Source: Derxia gummosa DSM 723
Lineage (GTDB): Bacteria > Pseudomonadota > Gammaproteobacteria > Burkholderiales > Burkholderiaceae_E
Assembly (NCBI RefSeq): GCF_000482785.1
Contig: NZ_AXWS01000019.1
Coordinates: forward strand, 43,305 to 107,304
Reading direction: 5' to 3'
Length of the DNA stretch: 64,000 nucleotides
Position 1 is the stretch's first letter; each line of letters opens with the position of its first letter. Positions 36,688 through 46,628 of the stretch are shown here, piece after piece. Made by a program: the position numbers and the translations under genes. The notes beneath the pieces are model-generated. The model was not told the origin of the DNA, searched no databases, and saw only the letters and a list, made by a program, of their open reading frames with translations.

Positions 36688-38796
36688 ATGCAGGTTGTTT
36701 TCGCACTCCTCGTGCGCGGCGGTGTGCTGCGCGCCATTCCCCTCGTCTTCGGTGTCGTGGCCGGGTTGCATTGCGCGGTGGCGCGCGCGGCCGGGGCCGA
36801 CGTGCCCGCGTCGGGCACCGAGCTTCGGCTTGACACCGTCACCATCACCGCCTCGCCTCTGTCGGGCGGAGATGACGTGTCCGCCGCCACGCCCGTGTCG
36901 GTGCTACGCGGCGATGCGCTGCGCGATGCCCAGCGCGGCAACCTTGGCGCGACGCTATCGGGCCAGCCCGGCGTGCAGTCGAGCGCCTATGGCGCGGGCG
37001 CGGGCCGACCGATCATCCGCGGCATGGATTCGAGCCGCGTGCGCATCGCCGAGGGCGGGCTGGGCGTGGGCGACGTATCGGCGGCATCGCCCGACCATCG
37101 CGTCGCGGCCGACAGCTTCAACGCGGCTCAGGTCGAGGTGCTGCGCGGGCCCGCAGCGCTGCTGTACGGCTCGGGCGCGATCGGCGGACTGGTGAACGTG
37201 GTGCCCACGCGCATTCCGCTGGAGCGCATCGACGCGCCCCAGCTCGACGCCGCCGTCAGCGCTGCGAGCGCAGAGCGCGAGACCACCACGAGCTTCGGCA
37301 TGAGCGCGCCGGCGGGCCGCGACTTCGTCTGGCGCGCCGAGGGCTTTCGCGACGTGAGCGGCGACTATTCGATCGCCAAGCCGTTGCGCGCCGCCGACGG
37401 GAGCATCGTCGCGCAGGACCGCCTGCCCAACAGCGCGGTCACGACGCAATCGGGCGCGCTCGGCGGCAGCTGGTTCGGTGACGGTTTGGTGCGCAGCCTC
37501 GGCGTCGCGGTGCAGCGCTACGAGTCGGACTACGGCATTCCCAATTACGCCGATCCGGTCACGATCCGGCTCGGCCGCACCCGTGTCGAATCGCGCGCCG
37601 AACTGGTCGCGCCCGGCAACGGCTGGCTCGGGCTGTTCAGCGGCGCGCGGGTCAAGGCCGGTCATACCGAGTACGGCCATGCCGAGATCTCGCCCGACGG
37701 TTCGGCCGGCGCGCGCTTCATCAGTCAGTCGAACGAGTTGCGCGTCGAGCTGCCGCAGCGCCAGATCGGCGGCCTGGACGGTGCCGTCGGCGCCTCCTTC
37801 GAGGGCGGCAGCGTGCGCGGCGCGGGCGAGGGCGTGCTGCCGCGCACCAACAGCAGCAGTGCCGCGCTGTTCGCGCTCGAACGCCTGCGCATCGGCGCGA
37901 TGCGCTACGAGGCTGGCGCGCGCGCCGAGCACACCGCCTACCGGGTCGGCGAGCCGGGCACCGACGACATCCAGCCGCCCGATCGCAGCTTCAACCTTGT
38001 CACCGGCTCGGGCGCGGCCTTCTGGTCGCCGCTCGCGGGCCAGGAAATCGGGCTGACGGCCACGCTGTCGCAGCGCGCGCCGTCGGTGCAGGAGCTGTAC
38101 TTCGTCGGTGCGCATCCGGCCACTTTCGCCTACGAGATCGGCAATGCCGATCTCGGCCGCGAGCGCTCGCGCAACCTGGAACTGTCCTATGCCGGCCGCG
38201 ACGGCCAGTGGCGCTGGAAAACCTCGGCTTACGAGAACCGCTTCAAGGGCTATATCCACGGCGCCTTCGACGGCACGAACACGGCCGTGGAGGGCGACGA
38301 TGGCGAGACCGAATCGCTCGCCAACCTGCGCTACCGCCAGGATGACGCGCGCTTCCGCGGCGCCGAGGCCGAAGCCGAATGGCAGGGCGAGGCATGGCGC
38401 CTGCGCTGGTGGGGCGATCTGGTTCGGGCAGTACTCACTTCGGGGCCGCATGCGGGCGAGAACCTGCCACGCATCGCACCTGCGCGTCTCGGCACGCAAG
38501 TGGGATGGCGCAAGGGCCGGCTCGATTTAACCGCCGACATCGTGGGTGTCCTTCGGCAGAATCGGGTTTCGCAGTCGGACATCCGCGACGGCGAGCCCGA
38601 GTCGCAGACGCCCGGGCATGTTCTGGTCGGCCTGCGCGCGCAATGGCAGCCGCGCACGCTTGATCCCGACATGACCTTCTGGCTCGCTGTGCGCAACCTG
38701 TTCGATGCCGATGCCCGCGTCGCCACGTCCTTTCTCAAGGATCGCGCGCCGCTCGCCGGACGCTCAGTCGTGGTCGGCGCCCGCTTCGGGTTTTGA
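36688..38796 (+). CDS. TonB-dependent receptor, ZnuD-like (probable zinc uptake)
   Basis: The 702-residue protein has a signal peptide (cleaved near ARA), a TonB box-like stretch (LDTVTITASP), a plug with GQPGVQSSAYGAGAGRPIIRG and VEVLRGPAALLYGSGAIGGLVNV, and a 22-strand type barrel ending in Phe. Several patterns parallel Neisseria ZnuD as I recall it: SPDH in the plug, SVQELYFVGAHPATFAYEIGNADLGRERS in the barrel, and a final strand after SFLKDRAPLAGRSVVVG. It lacks the His-rich loop of meningococcal ZnuD. The neighbouring COG0523 GTPase and zinc-free DksA support zinc as substrate. No clear Zur box was found. Confidence 0.82.
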   Translation: MQVVFALLVRGGVLRAIPLVFGVVAGLHCAVARAAGADVPASGTELRLDTVTITASPLSGGDDVSAATPVSVLRGDALRDAQRGNLGATLSGQPGVQSSAYGAGAGRPIIRGMDSSRVRIAEGGLGVGDVSAASPDHRVAADSFNAAQVEVLRGPAALLYGSGAIGGLVNVVPTRIPLERIDAPQLDAAVSAASAERETTTSFGMSAPAGRDFVWRAEGFRDVSGDYSIAKPLRAADGSIVAQDRLPNSAVTTQSGALGGSWFGDGLVRSLGVAVQRYESDYGIPNYADPVTIRLGRTRVESRAELVAPGNGWLGLFSGARVKAGHTEYGHAEISPDGSAGARFISQSNELRVELPQRQIGGLDGAVGASFEGGSVRGAGEGVLPRTNSSSAALFALERLRIGAMRYEAGARAEHTAYRVGEPGTDDIQPPDRSFNLVTGSGAAFWSPLAGQEIGLTATLSQRAPSVQELYFVGAHPATFAYEIGNADLGRERSRNLELSYAGRDGQWRWKTSAYENRFKGYIHGAFDGTNTAVEGDDGETESLANLRYRQDDARFRGAEAEAEWQGEAWRLRWWGDLVRAVLTSGPHAGENLPRIAPARLGTQVGWRKGRLDLTADIVGVLRQNRVSQSDIRDGEPESQTPGHVLVGLRAQWQPRTLDPDMTFWLAVRNLFDADARVATSFLKDRAPLAGRSVVVGARFGF

Positions 38797-38829
38797 CCGG
38801 AGGCAAAGCAAGCGAGGGAGGTCAAGAAT

Positions 38830-38869
38830 CCGGAAACCGGACCGAAATCCAGTCATGTCCGGCTTCCGG
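38830..38869 (+). terminator. Probable terminator downstream of the ZnuD-like gene
   Basis: A 13-bp stem with one mismatch pairs 38830-38842 with 38857-38869 around a 14-base loop, followed after about ten bases by T-rich DNA. It lies 33 bases past the receptor stop codon. Confidence 0.5.
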
Positions 38870-39038
38870 CCGCCGCCGGATTTGTCGATTTCTTCTGTTT
38901 TGTTGTAAGCGAACGGCAGTCAGTTTGCCCGACTGGCTGAATTTGTGCTTATGGCGTTCGCGGCCGGGGTGCTAGACTCGGCCGCGAATCCCGCACCGCC
39001 GTCTGCTGCGAACTTCCTCCCGGGATCAGGCAAATCAC

Positions 39039-40472
39039 ATGTTTTCCTCGCTGTTCGGCAAGAAAGACCGCAAGCGGACCGAGAGCGCGAACAGCAGCCT
39101 CGGTCGCACTGTGTACCCGCGTTCGCATGCCGACGCCGCGCTTGGCGCGCAGGCTCGCAACGATCTTCAGCGCCGCCATCAGGAGGAGGTGACGGCCAAG
39201 ATCGACGCGATCGAATCCGAAATGGTGGCCGATCTGCCGGCGCTGGGCATTCCGCGCCGGCCGACGCCCGTACCCAACGGCGTCGCGCTGCCCGATGACG
39301 TCAAGCGCGAACCCGATTCGCGCCACCAGCACGCCGCGCCGCCCGATACGCTGGCGATGAACGAATCGCCGTCGGTGCTGACGGCCGATCTCGAAGCGCT
39401 GTCCACCGACATCTTTCATGACTCGCTCGCCGCGATCGAGATCACCGATCCGGGGGCCGGCCTGCCGGCAGCGGTGGAGGAGGCGGCGATCTTCTACGCC
39501 AACGGCCAGAACAACGATTGCATGCGCGCGCTGCGCGACGAGATCACGCACGACGGCAGCGTGGCCGTGGTCTGGTATCTGCTGTTCGAGGTGCTGCAAC
39601 AGGTCGGCGACCACGCCGGCTTCGACGCGCTGGCGATGGATTTCGTGGTGCGCTTCGAGCGCTCGCCTCCGGTCTGGCGCGGTCCGGCCGCGCCGGTGGG
39701 CACCGCGCGCAAGCCAGCCGCCGGCCACAGCTACACGGTCGCGCTGCCGGCGTCGCTCGTGGCTCGTGTCGCCAGCGATTTCACGCATGCCCGCCGGGCG
39801 CTCGGCAGCAAGGCACGCATCAATGTGGCCTTCGACGCCGTCTGTTCGTCGGATGAGGCGGGGGCCGAGGCGGTGCTCGATTTCCTCGGCGAAGCCCTGC
39901 GAGGACAGGCCCAGCTCATCCTGACCGGTCTTGGCGCGGCGGTCGACAAGCTTGGCCAGCTCATGCCGACGGCCGATGGCATGCTGCCGCGCGCGGTTTG
40001 GCTGCTCCGGCTCGAACTGCTGCGGCTGCTGCGCCGCGACAGCGAATTCGAGGATCTGTCGGTCGAGTACGCGGTGGCCTTCGAGGTCTCGCCGCCGTCC
40101 TTCGAGCCGGTACCGGCGCATGTCATCGTCGATGACCGCACGCTGCGCCGCGAGCCGGGTATCGCCACCGATCCACGCGTGGCCGAGCTGCGCCATCAGG
40201 GCCCGCATCTGGAAGGCGACCTGCTCGGGCGCGCGCCCGAGGCGGTGAGCATTCTCGAAGCGGCGGCGGCGCTGTCCGACCATGTCGAGGTCGATTGCAC
40301 GCATCTTCGGCGCGTCGATTTCGCGGCCGCCGGCAACCTGCTGAACTGGCTTGTGTCGGCGCAGGCGCGGGGCAAGCATTTCGTGTTCACCGACGTGAAC
40401 CAGCTCGTGATGGCGCTGTTCCGCATCATGGGCATTCCCGGCGTGGCCGAGGTGTCGGCGCGGCGCATCTGA
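39039..40472 (+). CDS. STAS-domain protein of unknown function upstream of hslVU
   Basis: The 477-residue protein has a charged, disordered N-terminus to about 110, a helical middle part, and a C-terminal STAS domain at about 385-477 ([51 protein letters not shown]). A second, divergent STAS-like or repeat unit may lie near 245-310. STAS domains usually carry regulatory protein-protein contacts; here no kinase or phosphatase partner is adjacent. It precedes hslV by 79 bases, an association I recall in other Burkholderiales. A TAGACT hexamer at 38973-38978 may be its -10. Confidence 0.68.
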   Translation: MFSSLFGKKDRKRTESANSSLGRTVYPRSHADAALGAQARNDLQRRHQEEVTAKIDAIESEMVADLPALGIPRRPTPVPNGVALPDDVKREPDSRHQHAAPPDTLAMNESPSVLTADLEALSTDIFHDSLAAIEITDPGAGLPAAVEEAAIFYANGQNNDCMRALRDEITHDGSVAVVWYLLFEVLQQVGDHAGFDALAMDFVVRFERSPPVWRGPAAPVGTARKPAAGHSYTVALPASLVARVASDFTHARRALGSKARINVAFDAVCSSDEAGAEAVLDFLGEALRGQAQLILTGLGAAVDKLGQLMPTADGMLPRAVWLLRLELLRLLRRDSEFEDLSVEYAVAFEVSPPSFEPVPAHVIVDDRTLRREPGIATDPRVAELRHQGPHLEGDLLGRAPEAVSILEAAAALSDHVEVDCTHLRRVDFAAAGNLLNWLVSAQARGKHFVFTDVNQLVMALFRIMGIPGVAEVSARRI

Positions 40473-40498
40473 CGCCAGCGGCCGTCTCGGCCGCCCAC

Positions 40499-40526
40499 CT
40501 TGCAACCCGCGCTTCCGGCTGCATCT
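40499..40526 (+). promoter_or_regulatory. Sigma-32-like promoter upstream of hslV
   Basis: CTTGCA (40499-40504), 14 bases, then CTGCATCT (40519-40526) is an imperfect match to the heat-shock consensus with the correct spacing. It lies 25 bases before the hslV start, leaving room for the GAGGAG ribosome site. hslVU is a classic sigma-32 target. Confidence 0.45.
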
Positions 40527-40551
40527 AGGGCACTCGTTTCGAGGAGTGCTC

Positions 40552-41112
40552 ATGGAGCCCAACCAATCCCAGGGTCTGCCGCAGTACCACGGCACCACCA
40601 TTCTTTCGGTCCGGCGCGGCAACCGCGTCGCCCTCGGCGGCGACGGTCAGGTCACGCTGGGCAACATCGTCGTCAAGAGCACGGCGCGCAAGGTGCGCCG
40701 CCTGTACGGCGACCGCATCCTCGCCGGCTTCGCGGGCGGCACGGCCGACGCATTCACGCTGTTCGAGCGCTTCGAGGGCAAGCTCGAAAAGCACCAGGGC
40801 AATCTGCTGCGCAGCGCCGTCGAGCTCGCCAAGGACTGGCGCACCGACCGCATGCTGCGCCGGCTCGAAGCCATGCTCGCGGTGGCCGACTGCGAGCATT
40901 CGCTCATCATCACCGGCAACGGCGACGTGCTAGAGCCCGAAGGCGGCATCGTTGCCATCGGCTCGGGCGGCGCGTATGCGCAATCGGCCGCGAAGGCGCT
41001 GATCGAGAACACCGAGCTGGCGCCCGCCGATGTCGTGAAGAAGGCGCTGACCATCGCCGGCGACATCTGCATCTACACGAACCAGTCGCACACCATCGAG
41101 TCGCTGGACTGA
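40552..41112 (+). CDS. hslV: ATP-dependent protease subunit HslV (ClpQ)
   Basis: HslV is the proteolytic double hexamer of the HslUV heat-shock protease. From the ATG at 40552, with GAGGAG five bases upstream, the product is 186 residues. It has the N-terminal nucleophile motif [12 protein letters not shown], so the catalytic threonine is exposed only after removal of about a dozen residues; family members usually have a shorter leader. [14 protein letters not shown] and ALGSGG-type [10 protein letters not shown] motifs are present. hslU follows 10 bases later. Confidence 0.95.
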   Translation: MEPNQSQGLPQYHGTTILSVRRGNRVALGGDGQVTLGNIVVKSTARKVRRLYGDRILAGFAGGTADAFTLFERFEGKLEKHQGNLLRSAVELAKDWRTDRMLRRLEAMLAVADCEHSLIITGNGDVLEPEGGIVAIGSGGAYAQSAAKALIENTELAPADVVKKALTIAGDICIYTNQSHTIESLD

Positions 41113-41122
41113 AGGAGACGAC

Positions 41123-42454
41123 ATGAGCCAACTCACCCCGGCCGAGATCGTCTCGGAACTCGACAAGCACATCATCGGGCAGCACAACGCCAAGAAGGCC
41201 GTGGCCGTCGCGCTGCGCAACCGCTGGCGCCGGCAGCAGGTGGCTGAGCCGCTGCGCCACGAGATCACGCCCAAGAACATCCTCATGATCGGCCCGACCG
41301 GCGTGGGCAAGACCGAGATCGCGCGCCGCCTCGCGCGGCTGGCCGACGCGCCCTTCGTGAAGGTCGAGGCGACCAAGTTCACCGAGGTCGGCTACGTGGG
41401 CCGTGATGTGGACACGATCATCCGCGACCTCGTGGAAGTGGCGATCAAGCAGACGCGCGAGGTCGAGACGCGCCGCGTGCGCACCCAGGCCGAAGACCGC
41501 GCAGAAGACCGCATCCTCGACGTGCTCGTGCCGCCGACGCGCGACATCGGCTTCAACGCCAGCCACACCGACGACAACCCGACGCGCCAGACCTTCCGCA
41601 AGCGGCTGCGCGAGGGCCAGCTCGACGACAAGGAAATCGAGATCGACGTGCGCGAGGCGATGCCCGAGCTTCAGGTGATGGCGCCGCCCGGCATGGAGGA
41701 CGCGATGAACCAGATCCAGTCGATGTTCTCGGGCCTCAACCAGGGCAAGAAGAAGACCCGCAAGCTGCGCATCAAGGAAGCCTTCAAGCTGCTGGTGGAC
41801 GAGGAGGCGGCCAAGCTCGTGAACGAGGAGGAGCTGAAGCTGAAGGCGCTCCAGAGCGTCGAGCAGAACGGCATCGTCTTTCTGGACGAGATCGACAAGA
41901 TCGCCTCGCGCGCCGAGGGCCATGGCGCCGACGTGTCGCGCCAGGGCGTGCAGCGCGACCTGCTGCCGCTGGTCGAGGGCACGACGGTGCAGACCAAGCA
42001 CGGCATGGTGAAGACTGACCACATCCTGTTCGTGGCGTCGGGCGCCTTCCACCTGAGCCGGCCGAGCGATCTGATCCCGGAACTGCAAGGCCGCTTCCCG
42101 ATCCGCGTCGAGCTGGACTCGCTGTCGGTGAGCGACTTCGAGGCCATCCTCACGCAGACCGATGCCTCGCTGGTCAAGCAGTACCAGGCGCTGCTCGCGA
42201 CCGAAGGCGTGACGCTCGAATTCCGCGAGGACGGCGTGCGCCGCATCGCCGAGATCGCGCATTCGGTGAATGAAAAGACCGAGAACATCGGCGCGCGCCG
42301 CCTGCATACCGTGCTGGAACGCCTGCTGGAGCAGGTGAGCTTCGAGGCCGGCAACACGAGTCAGCCGCGCGAGGTGGTGGTGGATGCGGCGCTCGTCAAC
42401 GAGCGTCTCGGCGTGCTGGCGAAGGACGAGGATCTGAGCCGCTACGTGCTCTGA
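41123..42454 (+). CDS. hslU: ATP-dependent protease ATPase subunit HslU (ClpY)
   Basis: The 443-residue AAA+ unfoldase has Walker [10 protein letters not shown], Walker [13 protein letters not shown], sensor regions, and the HslU-specific insertion domain between about 100 and 230. The C-terminal tail ends in EDLSRYVL, the hydrophobic end that docks into HslV and activates it. AAGGAGA lies before the ATG. The gene converges on a small unrelated operon; two GC-rich hairpins occupy the gap. Confidence 0.97.
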   Translation: MSQLTPAEIVSELDKHIIGQHNAKKAVAVALRNRWRRQQVAEPLRHEITPKNILMIGPTGVGKTEIARRLARLADAPFVKVEATKFTEVGYVGRDVDTIIRDLVEVAIKQTREVETRRVRTQAEDRAEDRILDVLVPPTRDIGFNASHTDDNPTRQTFRKRLREGQLDDKEIEIDVREAMPELQVMAPPGMEDAMNQIQSMFSGLNQGKKKTRKLRIKEAFKLLVDEEAAKLVNEEELKLKALQSVEQNGIVFLDEIDKIASRAEGHGADVSRQGVQRDLLPLVEGTTVQTKHGMVKTDHILFVASGAFHLSRPSDLIPELQGRFPIRVELDSLSVSDFEAILTQTDASLVKQYQALLATEGVTLEFREDGVRRIAEIAHSVNEKTENIGARRLHTVLERLLEQVSFEAGNTSQPREVVVDAALVNERLGVLAKDEDLSRYVL

Positions 42455-42478
42455 GCCTAGCTGGGGGCGATGCGACCA

Positions 42479-42553
42479 CGAGCGGCCTCGACCGCTCGCT
42501 CCCGACGTCATCCGCCGCCACCCCCGGTCGGTCGGCCTCTGAACTGACCGACC
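42479..42553. terminator. Two GC-rich hairpins between convergent hslU and the 42557 gene
   Basis: CGAGCGG (42479-42485) pairs with CCGCTCG (42492-42498), and GGTCGGTC (42526-42533) pairs with GACCGACC (42546-42553). Neither has a T-run. Their location between two stop codons fits a bidirectional termination region. Confidence 0.4.
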
Positions 42554-42556
42554 TGC

Positions 42557-43042
42557 TCAGACGTTCGCCAGCCTCTGCCTGAGCGTCTTCACATCGCTTT
42601 CGTCGAGGTGCGGCTGGAGATGGTCGAGCAGGCTGGGAAGGTCGGTCGCCACGGAGGCGGCCTCTTCCACGAGCAGGCTGGCCATCGGCCCAACCAGATC
42701 GAGCAGTTCGCGCTCGACGCGCGCCAGCAGGTCCGGTGCCAGCTGAGCGTCGTCGCTGGCCGCGGCATCCGCGCCCGTGCCGATGATCTGCTCGGTGCGC
42801 GGCAGATCGAGATGGCGCTCGTTCACCTCGCCAGGCACGAACTGGTAGCTGCGGCAGCGAGCGTCGCGCAATGCCAGCAGCGCTTCCATGCCGCGCAGCG
42901 CGCGGAACGAAATGGCGACGATGTTGCCGGCCAGCATGCTGATGCGGCAGTGCCGGTTGTCCTCCGACACGGCGAACACCATGCCGGTCGCTCGCAACGT
43001 GTTGAGCCGGCGCAGCTCGCTCAGGATGGCGGTGTCGTTCAT
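42557..43042 (-). CDS. Small protein paired with a Cache-HAMP sensor (DUF8082-like C-terminus)
   Basis: The 161-residue protein has an N-terminal alpha/beta part (residues 1-75; GMVFAVSEDNRHCRISMLAGNIVAISFRALRG, reminiscent of DUF4388/PATAN modules) and a C-terminal helical part (DLLARVERELLDLVGPMASLLVEEA), which resembles DUF8082-type domains that occur near signalling proteins. It is encoded 28 bases downstream of the Cache-HAMP gene and is probably co-transcribed with it. The family assignment is tentative and no biochemical function can be given. Confidence 0.6.
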   Translation of the reverse strand: MNDTAILSELRRLNTLRATGMVFAVSEDNRHCRISMLAGNIVAISFRALRGMEALLALRDARCRSYQFVPGEVNERHLDLPRTEQIIGTGADAAASDDAQLAPDLLARVERELLDLVGPMASLLVEEAASVATDLPSLLDHLQPHLDESDVKTLRQRLANV

Positions 43043-43070
43043 GACGGGTCTCCCGCGTGGCCGTGCGGGA

Positions 43071-44198
43071 TCAGGCGCGTCGCAGGCGGGTCATCGCCAG
43101 CTTCATGCTCTTCGACAGCCGGCCGATCGCCTGGGCCAGCGCGCCGATTTCGTCGCTGCGAGTGATCGCCGGGATGTCGTCATCGAGCGAGCCGCGGCTG
43201 ATGCGGTCGGCGATGGTGGTGAGTTCGACGATCGGCCGCGCGAACGAGCCTGCCACCAGCCAGGCCAGCGCCGACACGGCGATCACCGTCACCACGAGGA
43301 TGCCGAGCGCGAAGCGGTCGGCCTGGACGACGCCACGCAGTACTTCACTCGCTGTGAGCTGGGTCACGACGAACCAGCCCTGCTCTGTGCGCGAGATCCA
43401 GGCGAACTGGTCGCCATCGGCGTCGGTGTAGCGCAGGAAGCCTGTATTGCCGGCCTTCGCCGCGAGGTAGGCCGGATGACCCGAGAAGTCCTCGAAATGG
43501 TCGGTCAGCTTGCGGTCGGTGTGGATGATGAGCCGGCCATCCTCGTGCACGAGGAAGGTGCGGTTGGTCTCGCCGGCGCGGTGGGCGGCGAACTCACGGG
43601 CGATCAGGTCGAGCGAGGTGGCGGCGGCCATCACGCCGACGACACCGCCGGTCTCGCTGCGAATCGGCACGGCGAGGATGACCGTCGGTACCTTGCGCGT
43701 CTTGCCCATGCCGACCTCAATCGAGAAGGGCTTGCCCGCGAGCGTGTCGCGCACGTAGGAACGCTCGCCGTAACTGAAATCGGCCGGATCGCGCTCATCG
43801 CTGCGGGCGACATTGCTCCCGTCGGGTGCGACCACGTGCCAGAGATAGACCGTGTCGAAGCGGCGGTTGTGCCCGGCGGTCTGGAGCAGCCGGGTCGTCT
43901 GTGGCGCATTCATCGCGCGGGTCGTGGGCGCGGCGGCGATCAGCTCGACCGCGCTGCGGGTCTCGGCGATCCACTGGTCGGTAGCTGCGCGTGCCGCGTC
44001 GCCAATCACGCGCAGCCGGGCTTCGGCGGCGGCATGGGCTTCATCGGCAAAGACATTGCGTACCGAGGCCCACAGGGCGCAGATCGGCACGAGGGTTGCC
44101 AGCAGGAGCACGACCAGCAGACGCTGGCGCAGACCAAAGCGGACCTTGGGGGCCGTCGTCGTCGGAGCGGCGGTGGCGAGGGGGGGATTGGCAGACAT
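43071..44198 (-). CDS. Cache-HAMP membrane sensor without an output domain
   Basis: The 375-residue protein has a membrane segment at 27-46, a periplasmic double-Cache sensor domain to about 290 (FDTVYLWHVVAPDGSNVARSD, then YGERSYVRDTLAGKPF), a second segment at about 297-317, and a HAMP domain (RPIVELTTIADRISRGSLDDDIPAITRSDEIGALAQAI). It ends just after HAMP, where a kinase, cyclase or methyl-accepting domain would normally begin, and I see no frameshifted continuation. A TATACT hexamer on the minus strand (44273-44278) could be its -10. The DUF8082-like gene downstream may be the missing output partner. Confidence 0.82.
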   Translation of the reverse strand: MSANPPLATAAPTTTAPKVRFGLRQRLLVVLLLATLVPICALWASVRNVFADEAHAAAEARLRVIGDAARAATDQWIAETRSAVELIAAAPTTRAMNAPQTTRLLQTAGHNRRFDTVYLWHVVAPDGSNVARSDERDPADFSYGERSYVRDTLAGKPFSIEVGMGKTRKVPTVILAVPIRSETGGVVGVMAAATSLDLIAREFAAHRAGETNRTFLVHEDGRLIIHTDRKLTDHFEDFSGHPAYLAAKAGNTGFLRYTDADGDQFAWISRTEQGWFVVTQLTASEVLRGVVQADRFALGILVVTVIAVSALAWLVAGSFARPIVELTTIADRISRGSLDDDIPAITRSDEIGALAQAIGRLSKSMKLAMTRLRRA

Positions 44199-44376
44199 TG
44201 AAGGGTTTCCGGAAGGGGCCGACGAAGACTGATTCTGGAAACACCTTAATGCGATGAATCTACTTGTTACAAAGTATAAGTGCGGCTTTTTTCCTTGTTT
44301 CTGATCTGCGTTTTGCGATGCGGGTTTGCCATTGATCGCGCTCAGCGTCGCTTGCGCAAGACGGATAACCGATGCG

Positions 44377-45081
<705 letters not shown>

Positions 45082-45131
45082 GGCGGAGCCCTTGTATGTG
45101 TCTTCCGGAACCGCGACGGTATGAACCTAGC

Positions 45132-45149
45132 GTGACACCGCCATGACAC
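45132..45149 (-). promoter_or_regulatory. Pho box upstream of phoB
   Basis: Read on the minus strand, GTGTCAT, four bases (GGCG), then GTGTCAC reproduces the Pho-box layout of two 7-bp direct repeats (consensus CTGTCAT) 11 bases apart. A weak -10 (CATACC) follows about eight bases later, as in PhoB-activated promoters that lack a -35. The 223-base gap to the divergent DUF971 gene shows nothing else clear. Confidence 0.7.
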
Positions 45150-45304
45150 CCCCGCAACGGTTCACGCCGCCGGGCGGCGAGGCATGGGCTTTGCTGATAA
45201 CTTCGGTCCGGATTCCCCGCGCGCCGGCGCGGGCGCGAGGGCGGGAAATTCCGCGTCGCGCCCATGTCGGCGCCGATGTTCTTGCAGCCTACCGAGAGCC
45301 CGCC

Positions 45305-45682
45305 GTGACCAGCCCCGCCCCCGCCCATGTCCTGCCGACCGAGATCACGCTGCACCAGCGCTCGCGTCAGCTCGAGATCGCCTTCGACGACGGCGCGCGC
45401 TTCCGTCTCGACTTCGAGTACCTGCGCGTCCTGAGCCCGTCGGCCGAGGTGCGCGGGCATGGCCCGGGACAGGAAGTGCTCCAGGTCGGCAAGCGCGACG
45501 TCAACATCGTCGCGGTCGAGCCGGTGGGCAATTACGGCATCCGCCCGGGCTTCGATGACGGTCACAACACCGGCATCTACACCTGGGCGTTCCTGCACGA
45601 ACTCGGGCGCGACCATGACCGGCTCTGGGCCGACTATCTCGCCCGCCTGGCCGCCGCCGGCGCGAGCCGCGATCCCGCCTGA
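45305..45682 (+). CDS. DUF971-family protein (gamma-butyrobetaine hydroxylase-like N-terminal domain)
   Basis: GTG at 45305 is chosen as start (125 residues); an ATG at 45143 is in frame but would lie inside the Pho box and adds Arg/Pro-rich sequence. The conserved core includes PTEITLHQRSRQLEIAF, LRVLSPSAEVRGHGPGQ, GNYGIRPGFDDGHNTGIYTW and the C-terminal AAAGASRDP. Proteins of this family are small, sometimes zinc-binding, and have been connected with iron-sulfur or hydroxylase biology, without a settled bacterial role. The gene lies upstream of ubiE, its usual place in Betaproteobacteria. Confidence 0.85.
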   Translation: MTSPAPAHVLPTEITLHQRSRQLEIAFDDGARFRLDFEYLRVLSPSAEVRGHGPGQEVLQVGKRDVNIVAVEPVGNYGIRPGFDDGHNTGIYTWAFLHELGRDHDRLWADYLARLAAAGASRDPA

Positions 45683-45828
45683 CGGCGCCGTGACGTGCGT
45701 GCGAACAACGCCGCGCACGCCGGTTTTGCCCTGGCAAATGACAGCCCCGCCCGCGCGATGAGAGCCTTTGCAAGGCCTCGCGCAGCAACCTCCGATTCCG
45801 CCGCCCCGCGCGGCACCGAGCATCCGCC

Positions 45829-46608
45829 ATGACCCCGCAAGACAACGCCGACCGCAGCACCCATTTCGGCTACCAGACCGTTCCCGAAAGCGAGAAGGCG
45901 CGTCGCGTCGCCGACGTCTTCCATTCCGTCGCCGCGCGCTACGACCTCATGAACGACCTGATGTCGGCCGGCCTGCACCGCGTGTGGAAGGCCTTCACGA
46001 TCGGGCAGGCGGCGATCCGCCCGGGCATGCGCGTGCTCGACGTGGCGGGCGGCACGGCCGATCTGGCGCGTGCCTTCGCCAAGCGCGCGCGCGGCCAGGG
46101 CCGCGACGGCCGCGAGGGCGAGGTCTGGCTGACGGACATCAACGCCTCGATGCTCGGCGTCGGCCGCGACCGCATGATCGACGACGGCCTGCTCATGCCG
46201 GTCGCGCAATGCGATGCCGAGAAGCTGCCGTTTCCCGACGAGTACTTCGACGTGGTGAGCGTGGCCTTCGGCCTGCGCAACATGACGCACAAGGACACGG
46301 CGCTGGCCGAGATGCGCCGCGTGCTCAGGCCCGGCGGCAAGCTGCTGGTGCTGGAGTTCAGCAAGCTGGTGCCCGGCCTCGGCGCGCTCGAAAAGCTGTA
46401 CGACGTCTACAGCTTCAAGGTGCTGCCCTGGCTCGGCGCCAAGGTGACGGATGACGCCGAGAGCTATCGCTACCTCGCCGAGTCCATCCGCATGCATCCC
46501 GACCAGGCGACGCTCAAGTCGATGATGGAAGGTGTGGGTTTCGACCGCGTGGAGGTGTTCAACCTCAGCGGCGGCGTGGTAGCCCTGCACAAGGGCTGGA
46601 AGTACTGA
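45829..46608 (+). CDS. ubiE: Ubiquinone/menaquinone C-methyltransferase UbiE
   Basis: UbiE methylates the quinone ring carbon in ubiquinone (and menaquinone) synthesis using SAM. The 259-residue protein has [34 protein letters not shown], the SAM loop [19 protein letters not shown], and the UbiE/COQ5 signature [24 protein letters not shown]. Length is normal. It opens a block with a Tim44-like gene, ubiJ and ubiB. Confidence 0.96.
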   Translation: MTPQDNADRSTHFGYQTVPESEKARRVADVFHSVAARYDLMNDLMSAGLHRVWKAFTIGQAAIRPGMRVLDVAGGTADLARAFAKRARGQGRDGREGEVWLTDINASMLGVGRDRMIDDGLLMPVAQCDAEKLPFPDEYFDVVSVAFGLRNMTHKDTALAEMRRVLRPGGKLLVLEFSKLVPGLGALEKLYDVYSFKVLPWLGAKVTDDAESYRYLAESIRMHPDQATLKSMMEGVGFDRVEVFNLSGGVVALHKGWKY

Positions 46609-46628
46609 AGGCAGGAGCGGAGCAGGGC

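Noticed and set aside
45143..45304. Upstream start for the DUF971 gene at ATG 45143
   Set aside because: The ATG is part of the phoB Pho box and the added residues are Arg/Pro-rich and not conserved in the family.
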